Origin: Chitinivibrionales bacterium
GTDB taxonomy: Bacteria; Fibrobacterota; Chitinivibrionia; Chitinivibrionales; WJKA01
DNA length: 64,000 nt
Assembly (NCBI GenBank): GCA_014728295.1
Contig: WJLW01000019.1
Span: 62,001-126,000, forward strand
Direction of reading: 5' to 3'
Positions 52,283 through 62,225 of the stretch are shown here, piece after piece. Position numbers and translations under genes: made by a program. Positions within the stretch are counted from its first letter, which is position 1, and each line of letters starts with the position of its first letter. The notes under the pieces are model-generated. The model ran no database searches, was not told the DNA's origin, and saw nothing but the letters and a program-made list of their open reading frames with translations.

Positions 52283-54184
52283 TTATACTTTTACTTTAAC
52301 AGGCACAGATCGACTGCTTTCGACCTTCGATGCATTGACTGCCGTAACGAAATACTCGTACGTCTGCCCGGCCCGGGCGTGCATGTCAATAAAAGTGGCC
52401 GTATTCAGCATTGTCTGATCCGATATCTCATCTTCCCGCCCCTGGTCGTCCCTGCGAAAGACCCGGTACATGAGCAGATCTTTTTCCGGCGCGCAGCCCC
52501 ACTTCAGAAAAACCTGGTCGTTGCCGCAATAACCTTTCTCGGCCGCCGCTCTGAGAATCTGAGGTGCGGCGGGAGGCGATTGGTTGACAGGTACAAGCAG
52601 GAAGAGCGATACGGCATGCATGGGCAAGTGCACGCCACACTCAAAAGCACCTTTGAGCGAAATGCACTGCACTTCATCGCACAGTTCCAATCCTTCCTTG
52701 GATCGGATTTCCTCGATGACACCGGCGGTCAACTCGTTTTCGGTTGACCTGATAAAGCTCCAGCAGCCATGTGCGTTGCTGTACTCATAGTCAATGCGGT
52801 AGTGCAGCAGGAGGTACTCGCCAAAAAACGGAATATTGGATACGCTAAGGTGCACATCGCGTGCGTTGACATCCTCATTTATGCCGTCTTCGAAGTTCCA
52901 GACCATAACCGCAAGCGAATCGTCATCCAGCGTGGGCAGCACACCGAATTTACGGCCGAAGCCTTCGTCGTCACACTCGCCCCGCAGACGCTGATCACGC
53001 AGTTTGCTCAATAGAACATATGCGTTAAATGCCGGTTTTTTGATGAGATCGGTGGACGGATAGCTCATCAGCGGCGTCAGTTGCGAACGGTAACCGCCGA
53101 AATACTCCCGTTCCCATTGCAGATGACAATTATCACTGTCAACTATCGACAAATTGACGTTATGGCAATCTTCAATTTGCGTACAGTATGTGGATACCAT
53201 TTTGCAGATAAAGCCGGGGAAATAATGAGTATTGCGAAAGTTAAGCCAGCTTTCATGTTTGACGCCCAGATTCCCGTCCCAGACAATATCGGATTCGTCG
53301 TTGAAAAATTGGGTCGTATGAAATTGCGGATATTTTCCGATAATGCCGCAATAACGCTTGAGTGAATTGAACAGAGTCTCGGTTGACGGACAGTACGAAT
53401 CGGGACGTCCGCCCTTGCAGTGTACCGAAATGAAATCGAGCCGCGCACCCTGCTCGCCGGTGAGGTAATGATAGCCGTTGGCACAGTGCTCGAGGAATGA
53501 TTCGAACATCCCAAACGATGTCTCACGCTGCATGGTTGCCGGACCACCGGTTTTATATTCTGAATCGACGCCGTGTATTGCATGCTCGAAATAATCGTAA
53601 AGCTTACATAAGAGATCGTGACTTTCCCGGTACTCCCGAATGCCGTCCGGTTCGTTCCACAACTCGAAGTACCAGTGCCGAACCTCCTCTTTTCCATAGC
53701 GCTCTTGGAGATGGGTAACAAAATGCGTGAGTACATCCGCCCACATCGCAAAATCACGCGGCGGCGTCAATACGTCAGTCGCACCGTCCGGCCAGAGGCA
53801 GGTCGGCATCCAGACAGTCTCGACGATGGGTTTCATATTGTGCGACAGGATAATGTCATACACCTCATCCACCAGCGAAAAATCGAAGACCAATTTACCG
53901 TTTGCATCGACACGCACGACCTTGTCATAATGCGAATCCTTTTTGCGGGGGTTGCCATACGACTGGCCTTCTTCAACGAGGTATTTGTCACCATCGCCGT
54001 GCAGCGTCAGGATATTGTGCAGGCGCATGTAACGGGCATGGCCGTGAAATGACGACAGGTAATCGTACATGCGCCGCGAGGGAGCGGTGCTGGTGTAGTC
54101 TGCATTGGCATATCCGAAGGCACGGTAGAAATGTGTAAACGGCTTGGCGATACTACCTGCGTCAACAGTGATGTGGATTGACAT
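52283..54184 (-). CDS. GH39 glycoside hydrolase, alpha-L-iduronidase-like, cytosolic
   Basis: A 633-residue enzyme. The TIM-barrel has acid/base Glu178 in ELWNEPD and the likely nucleophile Glu297 in FFNDESD. This Asn-Asp-Glu form is closer to alpha-L-iduronidases (catalytic Glu182 and Glu299 in the human enzyme) than to bacterial beta-xylosidases. A beta-sandwich and an FN3-like C-terminus (PPAAPQILRA, YRVFRRDDQG) follow. No signal peptide is visible, so it should act on imported oligosaccharides. CAGGAGTACTTC precedes the ATG. It converges with the sugar-acid operon with only about 20 bases between. Exact substrate unproven. Confidence 0.85.
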   Translation of the reverse strand: MSIHITVDAGSIAKPFTHFYRAFGYANADYTSTAPSRRMYDYLSSFHGHARYMRLHNILTLHGDGDKYLVEEGQSYGNPRKKDSHYDKVVRVDANGKLVFDFSLVDEVYDIILSHNMKPIVETVWMPTCLWPDGATDVLTPPRDFAMWADVLTHFVTHLQERYGKEEVRHWYFELWNEPDGIREYRESHDLLCKLYDYFEHAIHGVDSEYKTGGPATMQRETSFGMFESFLEHCANGYHYLTGEQGARLDFISVHCKGGRPDSYCPSTETLFNSLKRYCGIIGKYPQFHTTQFFNDESDIVWDGNLGVKHESWLNFRNTHYFPGFICKMVSTYCTQIEDCHNVNLSIVDSDNCHLQWEREYFGGYRSQLTPLMSYPSTDLIKKPAFNAYVLLSKLRDQRLRGECDDEGFGRKFGVLPTLDDDSLAVMVWNFEDGINEDVNARDVHLSVSNIPFFGEYLLLHYRIDYEYSNAHGCWSFIRSTENELTAGVIEEIRSKEGLELCDEVQCISLKGAFECGVHLPMHAVSLFLLVPVNQSPPAAPQILRAAAEKGYCGNDQVFLKWGCAPEKDLLMYRVFRRDDQGREDEISDQTMLNTATFIDMHARAGQTYEYFVTAVNASKVESSRSVPVKVKV

Positions 54185-54351
54185 GAAGTACTCCTGAGAG
54201 GAAAGTGCTACTCACCTTCTGCGGCACATGATGATGTTGTTATGCGTGCTGATTGATCACAATAGCGCACTCAACCTGGATATATTTGAAAATGTGGCCG
54301 CGCGATCATAAGCGTCATCAAAAAATATTCTATGCAGTCCCGCCAGACCAA

Positions 54352-54894
54352 TTACTCATCAATGTCCCGCCTGAGTACCGCTTCCAGAAACGATTCAACC
54401 TCATCGGCATACTCAGACGCTGCAACCATGCGATCTTTGATTGCAAACGTTGACGCTACCTTGTTAATTTTGAGATGTACGTCCAGCGGCCGAGCACCCA
54501 TTTTGAAAAAGAATTTATAGAGCGCATCGAAGCACCCGCCGCCGCCGTGCGCACCGCCCGAAACCGTTGCGATACCGACAATCTTACCTTCGTATTCATC
54601 ATTCAGATAATCCAGCGCATTTTTCAGAACCCCCGCAAACGAGCCGTTATATTCGGGAGAGACAACGATAATGCGATCCGCCGTACGAATGGATTCCCCC
54701 CACTTCACGACAGGTTCGGGCGGCGAGTCGAGATACTTGAGCCGCTCATCCATAAACGGCAGTGCCGGCTCCCGGAAGTCAACTGTCTCATGCACGATTT
54801 CATCCCGCAAATCCAACCTGCCAGCAAGGTAGCTAGCGACTTTTTCCGATTGGCGTCCCCGGCGGATGCTTCCGAGTATGATTATGACCTTCAT
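54352..54894 (-). CDS. NADPH-dependent FMN reductase-family flavoprotein
   Basis: A 180-residue flavodoxin-like reductase: MKVIIILGSIRRGRQSEKVA binds the FMN phosphate, with SPEYNGSFAGVLKNALDYL near 80-98 the family signature around the flavin. Members reduce FMN, quinones, azo dyes or chromate with NADPH. The start at 54894 has AAAGG eight bases upstream; a longer frame is open but begins inside the divergent methyltransferase leader. Stands alone between GH39 and a divergent rRNA methyltransferase, 85 bases away. Confidence 0.88.
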   Translation of the reverse strand: MKVIIILGSIRRGRQSEKVASYLAGRLDLRDEIVHETVDFREPALPFMDERLKYLDSPPEPVVKWGESIRTADRIIVVSPEYNGSFAGVLKNALDYLNDEYEGKIVGIATVSGGAHGGGGCFDALYKFFFKMGARPLDVHLKINKVASTFAIKDRMVAASEYADEVESFLEAVLRRDIDE

Positions 54895-54979
54895 GGCGCA
54901 ACCTTTCTCGCTGACTTGGTGAGCTATGATAAAAATACCACTTTCGGCAGGAATGCAGTGCCGTGGTGCGCGTGATCGG

Positions 54980-56176
54980 ATGTCAATAAATGATTTTATA
55001 ACTATGATGCAGGCAAACACGATTGACACTTCGATCTGCCGACACTTCGGCGAATGCGGCGGATGCGCGCATCTGGATGTTGACTATAACACGCAACTTC
55101 AGCGCAAGCACGATCTTCTGCGTGAAATGTTAAGACCCTTCGAACCGCATTCGTTCCGGGATATACTGCCCTCGCCCGACGTGTACTATTACCGCAACAA
55201 AATGGAATTCTCGTTCGGCGGCCGCAAACAGGATCCTCCGAAACTTGGGCTGAAGCTCAAAAAACGCTTTGATATTGTCGTTGACTTGCAGGAATGCCGC
55301 TTGATGTCGCCGGAAGCAGTGACGCTAATTGCCGCCATACGTCACTGGGCCATTGCGGAACAATTGCCGACCTATCACAACCGTGCACACAAAGGCTTTT
55401 TGCGCTATGTTGTCATGCGGGAAGGCAAAAATACCGGGCAACGCATGGTGCACCTGGTCACGGCTGTGGGCACGCTCCCCGAATCAAGCTTTGTGCAGGC
55501 GCTGGATAGATCCGGTGCAGCGATTGATACGATTATCTGGAGCCAGACCGCAAACGTTGCAGATGTTGCTGCGGGCGAGCAGACCCGCATTCTGACGGGA
55601 AACGGGTTGATTTTCGAAGAACTCGACGGCAAACCGTTCATCATTAAACCAACGACCTTCTTCCAGACAAATACGCACGGTGCGCAAGTGGTCTACTCGA
55701 TCATCAAGCAGGCAATTGATGAGTGCGTGGAAACGCTTTTCGATATCTACTGCGGCTCAGGATCCATCGGGCTGTTCTGTGCGGACAGCGTCTCCCGCAT
55801 CATTGGCATTGAATCGGTTGAAGATTCTGTCATCGCCGCCCGTGAAAATGCCGCATTGCAGAACGTTTTGCACGCCGAGTTCATCCACGCCGATGCAGGC
55901 CTTTTTGCACGAGACACTTCCCACCACGCAACCTGGTCCCATCCGTCAAGCATGATCGTGCTCGATCCGCCGCGCGCCGGTTTACACAAGCACATGAGAC
56001 GCCTGCTCATCGAATGTCCGGTACGTAAATTTGTTTATATATCGTGCAATCCCAACGCATTGGCGCAGGATCTTGCCTATTTGCAGGATACCTATAGCAT
56101 CGAGCTTATTCAGCCGGTTGACATGTTCCCGCACACTCCGCATGTCGAGACGGTTTGTGTTTTGCATAGAAAGTAA
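54980..56176 (+). CDS. 23S rRNA (uracil-C5)-methyltransferase, RlmD/RlmCD family
   Basis: A 398-residue TrmA/RumA-type enzyme. An iron-sulfur cluster site is seen as CRHFGECGGC near residue 20, with a further Cys in QECRLM. The SAM domain has FFQTNTHGA, DIYCGSGSIGLF near 248, LDPPRAG near 318 and catalytic Cys in YISCNPNALAQDL near 344. There is no TRAM domain at the N-terminus. The start is uncertain: ATG codons lie at 54926, 54980 and a little downstream, none with a strong ribosome site. The 1091-residue unknown gene begins 15 bases after its stop. Confidence 0.88.
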   Translation: MSINDFITMMQANTIDTSICRHFGECGGCAHLDVDYNTQLQRKHDLLREMLRPFEPHSFRDILPSPDVYYYRNKMEFSFGGRKQDPPKLGLKLKKRFDIVVDLQECRLMSPEAVTLIAAIRHWAIAEQLPTYHNRAHKGFLRYVVMREGKNTGQRMVHLVTAVGTLPESSFVQALDRSGAAIDTIIWSQTANVADVAAGEQTRILTGNGLIFEELDGKPFIIKPTTFFQTNTHGAQVVYSIIKQAIDECVETLFDIYCGSGSIGLFCADSVSRIIGIESVEDSVIAARENAALQNVLHAEFIHADAGLFARDTSHHATWSHPSSMIVLDPPRAGLHKHMRRLLIECPVRKFVYISCNPNALAQDLAYLQDTYSIELIQPVDMFPHTPHVETVCVLHRK

Positions 56177-56191
56177 ACCACAGTTCATTGT

Positions 56192-59100
56192 ATGCAATCC
56201 TCGCCATATACACAATTAAACTCATTCGCCGCGACATGCCCCGGCGTTACGGTTGTTGCCGGATCGCACAGCAATGATCCAGTGCACAATCTGCTCGCCT
56301 ATGCCGGGCGTCATCTCGATGAGCACCTTCGGGATGAAATTGGTTCGCTTGTTGATGCATTTATTACGGGCCTGCAAAAGCCCGCGCCGCTGGTGCTGCA
56401 ATTCAATACGATAATCCCCCGCATTCCCCTTCCTCATCGCGCGCAGATTGAAGCCCTGCTCAGAGATTTGGAAGTGCTGTTTCTTGACAGAAGATACAAT
56501 TTGCTCCGAATGGTCGTGCAAACCGCTCCGTCCTATGGCGAGCTTGTCGGCTTGCTCGATACCTATTGCCTCGGACAATCCTGGGCGTCCGACCCGGAAA
56601 TTCCCCGCATAGCCGCCCGGGTGGTGATTCGTCACCTGAGTCAATGGCAGCTCATGTGTCTGTTGCACGATAAAATGCGAAGACCTCTCGACGCGCTCGC
56701 CGAGGCAACGTCCATCAATGATATCGATATAAAGCGCACATTTGCCTGGCTGGGAAGACTTATGCTCTTTTTGCGCTGGACGCCGTACAACTGGACCGAA
56801 GAGATATTGCTCGAGATCCTTGACAGGATAAGACTTGCCGGTACGATTGACGAAACGCGACTGTGTACTTCGGTTTTGCGTTCCTTTTTCTGTCGCAGCA
56901 CCGTCTCCATAACCGCAATCGAGCGCCTCGGTGAGAATATCTTTGCCCGGTTCCAGGGCAAGCTGCCCAATTCCCTGCTCCCCCTGCTGCGTGCAATTCT
57001 TATCAGCGGGGGCAATGAATGCCGACTGTTTCTTGAGCGGCAACTCGATGAGCACCCCGAACGTTATCGTACGAGCTGGTTTCTGGAAGTAATGAGCGCA
57101 CTGGACAAAGCGGCAACAGCACGTTTGCTGTGCAACAAATCGGAATCGCTCCTCACCGCTATTGACAAAGTATCCTTCATCAACCTGCTGGCCGAAACCG
57201 GGGAATCCGACGGGATGGTTTCGGATATGCTGCTTTCGCTCTGGGATGACAATGATGCGCGGGTCAAGATTGCCGTTCTGCAGGCAATTGACAAGCTGCG
57301 CTGTTCACGGGCCTGCGCTTTTCTGGTTGATGCATTATTGCACGAACAGGATACGCAATTGCAACTGGTGATGCTGGATACTATTGCCGACTCGGGCAGC
57401 TTTGATGCGCTCCGGCGCCTGCCTCGCAAACTGGCACAAGGCCATCCCGTAATCTACTTTCACTCAATTGACCTCTGCCATCGCAGGCTGCTGGCCAATC
57501 CGGTGCTGCTGACGCGACTCAAAAGCTATTCCCTGTTCAGGCATTTCGAAGCCGCTCGGATACGCATTTATGCATTGTATCGCTTTTTGCATGCGTTTCG
57601 CGATCTGATCGAAAGTAACCGCACATTAGTTCGGGAAGTCGCAAACCGCAACGGTACGATTGCATATGGTGTTGCCTCCTTTATCCCCGAAGTAAATGCT
57701 CACGGCGCTGCGCACAATCACGTTCACATCCCGCCGATGCTGCAGGCGGTACTTGACAAAATCTTCAATCTGAGCACCTCTCATTTTCGAAACATTGCAT
57801 TGAGCACGGAGATGAGCGCAATCCTGGATTTTGCCCCGTATTTCAATCCGCGCTATTCCGATGATGTATTCGGCCAATCCAGCGCGCAATTTGCACGCCA
57901 GAAGGTGTTGCACCAGGCCGACTTCACCGGTATGCCGTCCGTCGTTATCGGCGTCGAGGAGACTGCGAAAGTGCTCGATGATCTGCTCGTGCGCAGCGCC
58001 AATTCGCTCATCATGATCCAGGAGTACTTCCTCTTCAAAGAGTGGTTTATCCGCAAAGCGCCGTTTCTGCTGCATGACGGTATTTCGGCCGTGATCGAAA
58101 CAATCCGCCGCGGTGAAGAGCTGCAATTCAGCCCCGATGCATTTCGCCAAGAAGCCGTTACGAACCGGCATCGGGAGATATTCCACATTTTTTACGAGTG
58201 CACTAAACAAGGCGTGTACCTGACCGACCGGCTGCTCGATTACCTGAAAAAATGGCCCGGGCCAACCATTCCCGGACATGTGTGGAAAGACTTGACACAC
58301 CGCCGGGCCGAAATCGCGCGTGAGGAGAAGGTTTACGATCCGCACAATGATTTCGAGCGCCATCTGCAATTCACCACCTTCGCACATCGTTACCGCTACG
58401 GCAAGGAATCGGTCGACCGTCCGTCAATCACCTATCTCTGGCTGAAATTTGAGCTGGCATCCACGCAGCTTATCAACCAGGTTCAGGCAAACACCTGGCC
58501 GGACTTGCCGCCCCACCCCCAAATGCGCGCCACGATCGGCCCTCTGGTGAAAAACAGGTATCAGCAACAAATCGATGAGGCGGCAAACTTATTCGCATTC
58601 ATCGAACAGGTTTACGAACGATACCATCCACGCGGCATACGCATACGCATCATTCCCAACATCACCTACGGGCTGTTCTGCCTGGCGCCGATCGTCATGA
58701 ATATTGTCAGAAAGGGAATACATGTCTCGCTTGCCGGCATCTCTTCGCGGTACTGTGACGATATGAATATCAGCGAATTCAAACTCGGCCGCGACGCCCT
58801 CTTCCCCGTCAAGCCATATCCATTCAGTACGGCCAGTAATTACGGCACGCTCAATCACGATCGCATACTCATTGTCATCGATGGAACCATGGAGCCGCTG
58901 CACCGCCAGTGCCCGCGCTATGTCAGGCTTCCCATGGCGCATCGGGGGTATCTCAACCACATCGCAGCGGTAAACTATGTGCGCAGCAAGTACGGATATG
59001 GCATGGACGATCCCTGCCGGGACGTTGCCTCGGCGCTGGGATTAAGTGCACGCTATATTCGTAATCTGGCACGCACCGCCACCTTTGCGCAAACCGTCGA

Positions 59101-59467
59101 GAATCTGCTGCAAAACTTTGACAAGCATGAGCTGCAGCGCTTCCATCGCGCCACCGGCGCCGGGCGCACCTATTATACCTTTGCCCAGTGGAATCAGGAC
59201 GGCCTGAGCGCACAGACCGGTGCGCGCGGCTATACCCAGCGCATTATTCCCTGCGCCACCCCGCACAACATCACCAGCCCGACCCTTCTGTTTGTCAGCA
59301 TGAACGGATTTACCCAAAAAGCACAGATTCCCGCCTTCTTTGACAACAACCCTGAAGTGGAGAAATCCCGCATCGTCATCGGTCCCTACGGCGTTAACCT
59401 CGATACCGGCTGGCCGGCTAAAGGAAAAGGTAGTGTCGTGCAGTTTCCGGAAGGTGAAAACCGCTAA
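56192..59467 (+). CDS. Very large HEAT-repeat protein of unknown function
   Basis: A 1091-residue cytoplasmic protein with no signal peptide or membrane helix. Residues 100-410 are helical with HEAT-like pairs (RTSWFLEVMSALDKA, VKIAVLQAIDKLRCS, QLQLVMLDTIADSGS). The middle part (about 480-800) is rich in Phe, His and Arg. The C-terminal quarter has an alpha/beta character: IRIIPNITYGLFCLAP, an Ile/Val-rich strand ending in DGTMEP near 895, and LFVSMNGFTQK and FFDNNPEVE near the end. The last segments recall nucleotide- or phosphoribosyl-binding folds, but I cannot match any family. It lies directly behind the rRNA methyltransferase. Confidence 0.7.
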   Translation: MQSSPYTQLNSFAATCPGVTVVAGSHSNDPVHNLLAYAGRHLDEHLRDEIGSLVDAFITGLQKPAPLVLQFNTIIPRIPLPHRAQIEALLRDLEVLFLDRRYNLLRMVVQTAPSYGELVGLLDTYCLGQSWASDPEIPRIAARVVIRHLSQWQLMCLLHDKMRRPLDALAEATSINDIDIKRTFAWLGRLMLFLRWTPYNWTEEILLEILDRIRLAGTIDETRLCTSVLRSFFCRSTVSITAIERLGENIFARFQGKLPNSLLPLLRAILISGGNECRLFLERQLDEHPERYRTSWFLEVMSALDKAATARLLCNKSESLLTAIDKVSFINLLAETGESDGMVSDMLLSLWDDNDARVKIAVLQAIDKLRCSRACAFLVDALLHEQDTQLQLVMLDTIADSGSFDALRRLPRKLAQGHPVIYFHSIDLCHRRLLANPVLLTRLKSYSLFRHFEAARIRIYALYRFLHAFRDLIESNRTLVREVANRNGTIAYGVASFIPEVNAHGAAHNHVHIPPMLQAVLDKIFNLSTSHFRNIALSTEMSAILDFAPYFNPRYSDDVFGQSSAQFARQKVLHQADFTGMPSVVIGVEETAKVLDDLLVRSANSLIMIQEYFLFKEWFIRKAPFLLHDGISAVIETIRRGEELQFSPDAFRQEAVTNRHREIFHIFYECTKQGVYLTDRLLDYLKKWPGPTIPGHVWKDLTHRRAEIAREEKVYDPHNDFERHLQFTTFAHRYRYGKESVDRPSITYLWLKFELASTQLINQVQANTWPDLPPHPQMRATIGPLVKNRYQQQIDEAANLFAFIEQVYERYHPRGIRIRIIPNITYGLFCLAPIVMNIVRKGIHVSLAGISSRYCDDMNISEFKLGRDALFPVKPYPFSTASNYGTLNHDRILIVIDGTMEPLHRQCPRYVRLPMAHRGYLNHIAAVNYVRSKYGYGMDDPCRDVASALGLSARYIRNLARTATFAQTVENLLQNFDKHELQRFHRATGAGRTYYTFAQWNQDGLSAQTGARGYTQRIIPCATPHNITSPTLLFVSMNGFTQKAQIPAFFDNNPEVEKSRIVIGPYGVNLDTGWPAKGKGSVVQFPEGENR

Positions 59468-59527
59468 CCATGCCACAGCGACACGATAGACGACCATGAT
59501 TCAACCTGACTTCGGGAATCAAGGCGC

Positions 59528-60310
59528 CTAACCTTCTCCTTCGGCTGCCTGCATAGCGGCATTTTGTTTCTGGCGAACCAGGTACGGCCTGATTTGCTCG
59601 ATAACGTTCATGGCCGCCGATGGTGCATGCACGGGAAAATGTTTTGCATTTGCTTCACCTGCAACCAGGCTCATCGCGTTATCGCTTTTGGCGGCAAACG
59701 TGTGCTCCATGATAATCCCCTTGCCCGCCTGATACAGTTTGATCTCGGTGAAAAGATTCAAGTGAGATGTCTTAATTGAGAACAGGGCGCTGCTCGAATC
59801 GTATCCCATCCTGTTCTCAATCAGCAAAAGCGTCTGCACATTAAAAAGCTTTGCCACCGAATCGAGTTTTTCGTCATTATAGGAGGAAATGTAATTAATT
59901 CCCTCCGGCGTCAGCATATTCGCGCCGGGCGCTATATCTTGTCCCATAATAATTTTAGGCGTATGCCGGCTAAGCTCCTGATACTTTTTATTTGCGGCAA
60001 TCTCTTCCCAACCTACAAACGGAACATTGAGAAACGCTATGCGAATATTTTCCCTGAAGTATTTCCACAATGAATCGAGAGTTTCATCATGGCCTGCATA
60101 GTAGCGCTTTTTGCTTTGCAACAGCCCCGGGCCGGTATCTTTTTCATTGCCGGTTCCGACTATCGATCGATCAAGTGCGAAACTGATCAGGGCAATATCA
60201 CCCTGCTCGTCGATATCGACATATTGCGGCGGCGGAAGGCAGCCGGTTGATACAACAAACAGCAGTCCTGCTGCGATACTCAGGAAGAGTCTCGCTTTTT
60301 GTGAGTTCAC
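59528..60310 (-). CDS. Predicted lipoprotein of unknown function
   Basis: A 260-residue protein with lipobox VSTGC near residues 20-24. The GTG start is supported by AAAGGAG directly upstream. The mature part shows the pattern of outer-membrane-associated alpha/beta lipoproteins: DIALISFALDRSIVG near 38, NVQTLLLIENRMGY near 161 and LYQAGKGIIMEHTF near 191. No family recognised. It lies 74 bases after a second lipoprotein gene on the same strand, so the two may be co-transcribed. Confidence 0.7.
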   Translation of the reverse strand: MNSQKARLFLSIAAGLLFVVSTGCLPPPQYVDIDEQGDIALISFALDRSIVGTGNEKDTGPGLLQSKKRYYAGHDETLDSLWKYFRENIRIAFLNVPFVGWEEIAANKKYQELSRHTPKIIMGQDIAPGANMLTPEGINYISSYNDEKLDSVAKLFNVQTLLLIENRMGYDSSSALFSIKTSHLNLFTEIKLYQAGKGIIMEHTFAAKSDNAMSLVAGEANAKHFPVHAPSAAMNVIEQIRPYLVRQKQNAAMQAAEGEG

Positions 60311-60384
60311 TGTAACTCCTTTGCCGGGTGATGAAGGTGCTAATTGACCTGCTCAACGATACGTATGCGCAACCGGCATCCGAT

Positions 60385-61074
60385 TCAATTAAAGAGCAGC
60401 TTTTCGAATTCATAGGTTACACCGAGCCCGAATTGAATTTCATTCCACTCAGAGGTTAAATTTCGAAAATAGGAATACTCCAGTAAAATGCCGTATTTCG
60501 CCCCCAGATGAAGATTGGCATTCCCGCCAACCAGATTTTGCAGCGGGACATCACCGAACGTATAGATGCGTCCATTATAGGCAGGAACCAGGGAGACGCT
60601 GAACCATTCTGCGGGGTAATAGCTGAAATACAGGGGAAGCGAGTATTCCACACGGGCGAGCGCCTCGCCGTCATCGGCATCGCCGAATGACGTGTACCCT
60701 AATCGCACTCCAACTGCGCTGAATATACCCGTTTCTTTACTCCCGCCAAGAAACGTATACTTTGCCTCGACGCACCCGGCGGTTGGAAATGTGTACTTGA
60801 AACCAACATCGAACTTGTCAAGCAAACCGAACATGCCGCCAAGCTCAAAAAAGATTCCCTGCGGCACATAGGTTTGGACCGTATCGATATCCTCATCTTC
60901 CAGAAGCACCAGGGTATCGCCCGAGAACTGTGCAAACGAAAATGCAGTAAATGCGTGCGCCTGGCCCTTACCTGACGCACGCGCCGTATGAAAGTTGGAG
61001 TTCGATGCACAACCGGACAAAACCAGCACGGCTGATGCACCCAGTGCCAATGCGTGGAACAAGCGGTTGCTCAT
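60385..61074 (-). CDS. Predicted outer-membrane-type lipoprotein
   Basis: A 229-residue protein, lipobox VLSGC near 18-22. The remainder has alternating hydrophobic beta-strands with aromatic ends (GIFFELGGMFGLL, FDVGFKYTF, EIQFGLGVTYEFE), as in small outer-membrane beta-barrels or OmpW-like proteins. GGGAAAGTGT precedes the ATG at 61074; an upstream ATG five codons earlier lacks such a site. Role unknown. Confidence 0.7.
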   Translation of the reverse strand: MSNRLFHALALGASAVLVLSGCASNSNFHTARASGKGQAHAFTAFSFAQFSGDTLVLLEDEDIDTVQTYVPQGIFFELGGMFGLLDKFDVGFKYTFPTAGCVEAKYTFLGGSKETGIFSAVGVRLGYTSFGDADDGEALARVEYSLPLYFSYYPAEWFSVSLVPAYNGRIYTFGDVPLQNLVGGNANLHLGAKYGILLEYSYFRNLTSEWNEIQFGLGVTYEFEKLLFN

Positions 61075-61354
61075 ACACTTTCCCTTCAAAGATTAAGTAT
61101 GTGCCTGTGGCAACCTCGATTTTGGCGCAAATATATTTTAATGTCGAGCGCTATTCTTTGATGGCCGGATTTCCCTTGTACGAAACTCCTTTGCAAGATA
61201 TGCACTACATTTTTAAAGCACCCAGGTAATTCACCAAGGAATATAAATTGCCTCCGAAATGAAACGCAATAACCAATTGCTGAATACATTCGTCTGCCGT
61301 GCATGAAAATGCTTGGCTCTCAAAGCGCTCAAACACTCGCCCGGGAAACACGTC

Positions 61355-62065
61355 ATGCAAATTGAAACTCCGATAATCCACACATTTGCCTTCGAACAAC
61401 TCGGTATCACCGATGCGGAAATTATGCAGGCCATGGGCTACGGCCCTGAAGATTACGACAGCCATATTATCGCACAGGTCAACTCCTGTCTGCAGTCGGT
61501 ACCGGATAATCTGCGTATCGAAGGGGGCTGTGTGCTCTATGATAACGTTACCGTATACCCCGAATCAGGCGAAATCTTTGTCCGGAATTCAAGCTTTACA
61601 ACCGGAAAAATCGTAGCGCATGAAATGAAAAATCCACAATACATCGCCGTATTTGCGTGCACGGCAGGGGAAGAGATTTCGCATAAGTCAAAAATAGCAA
61701 TCTCGGGAGATCCGCTAAATGGCTACCTGTTCGACACGATCGGATCTGAAATAGCCGAACGGGCAATGGACCGAGTTCAGTCGCATCTGAGCGAGCACGC
61801 TGCAGCAGAAAAGATGAACATCACCAATCGATTCAGTCCCGGATACTGCTCGTGGCCGGTTTCCGACCAGCATGCCCTGTTTGCATTGTTGCCAAATCGC
61901 TTTTGCGGCATAACGCTGACCCCGTCCGCACTGATGCAGCCGGTCAAATCGGTAAGTGGTTTTATCGGTATCGGCACAAACGTGCGCTACCGCGACTATC
62001 AATGCTTGCTGTGCGATATGCATGACTGTATCCGGCGTAAGCAGCGTATTCGGCAGACCGGATGA
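61355..62065 (+). CDS. Stand-alone MetH activation-domain-like protein
   Basis: A 236-residue protein resembling the AdoMet-binding activation domain of cobalamin-dependent methionine synthase (MetH). Key signature: RFSPGYCSWPVSDQHALFALLP near 155-176, then LTPSALMQPVKSVSGFIGIG near 190-209, and CLLCDMHDC at the end. In MetH this domain binds AdoMet and re-methylates oxidised cobalamin. Here no cobalamin, homocysteine or folate domain is fused, as in split or corrinoid-activating systems of some anaerobes. The ATG at 61355 is preferred to a TTG at 61313. No metH partner lies nearby. Confidence 0.75.
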   Translation: MQIETPIIHTFAFEQLGITDAEIMQAMGYGPEDYDSHIIAQVNSCLQSVPDNLRIEGGCVLYDNVTVYPESGEIFVRNSSFTTGKIVAHEMKNPQYIAVFACTAGEEISHKSKIAISGDPLNGYLFDTIGSEIAERAMDRVQSHLSEHAAAEKMNITNRFSPGYCSWPVSDQHALFALLPNRFCGITLTPSALMQPVKSVSGFIGIGTNVRYRDYQCLLCDMHDCIRRKQRIRQTG

Positions 62066-62225
62066 GTGAGCGCTGGATTGACATCCTGAGTCAAAATAGC
62101 CTATATTCAGATTATCTTTTTCCACGACCAACTCTTGCCTGAACATAATTAATTTCCTGCTCCTGTATTAGTGCAGAAGACACGCTATCTGACACAGATT
62201 TGAAAGGAAATCAACCAGGTAAATC

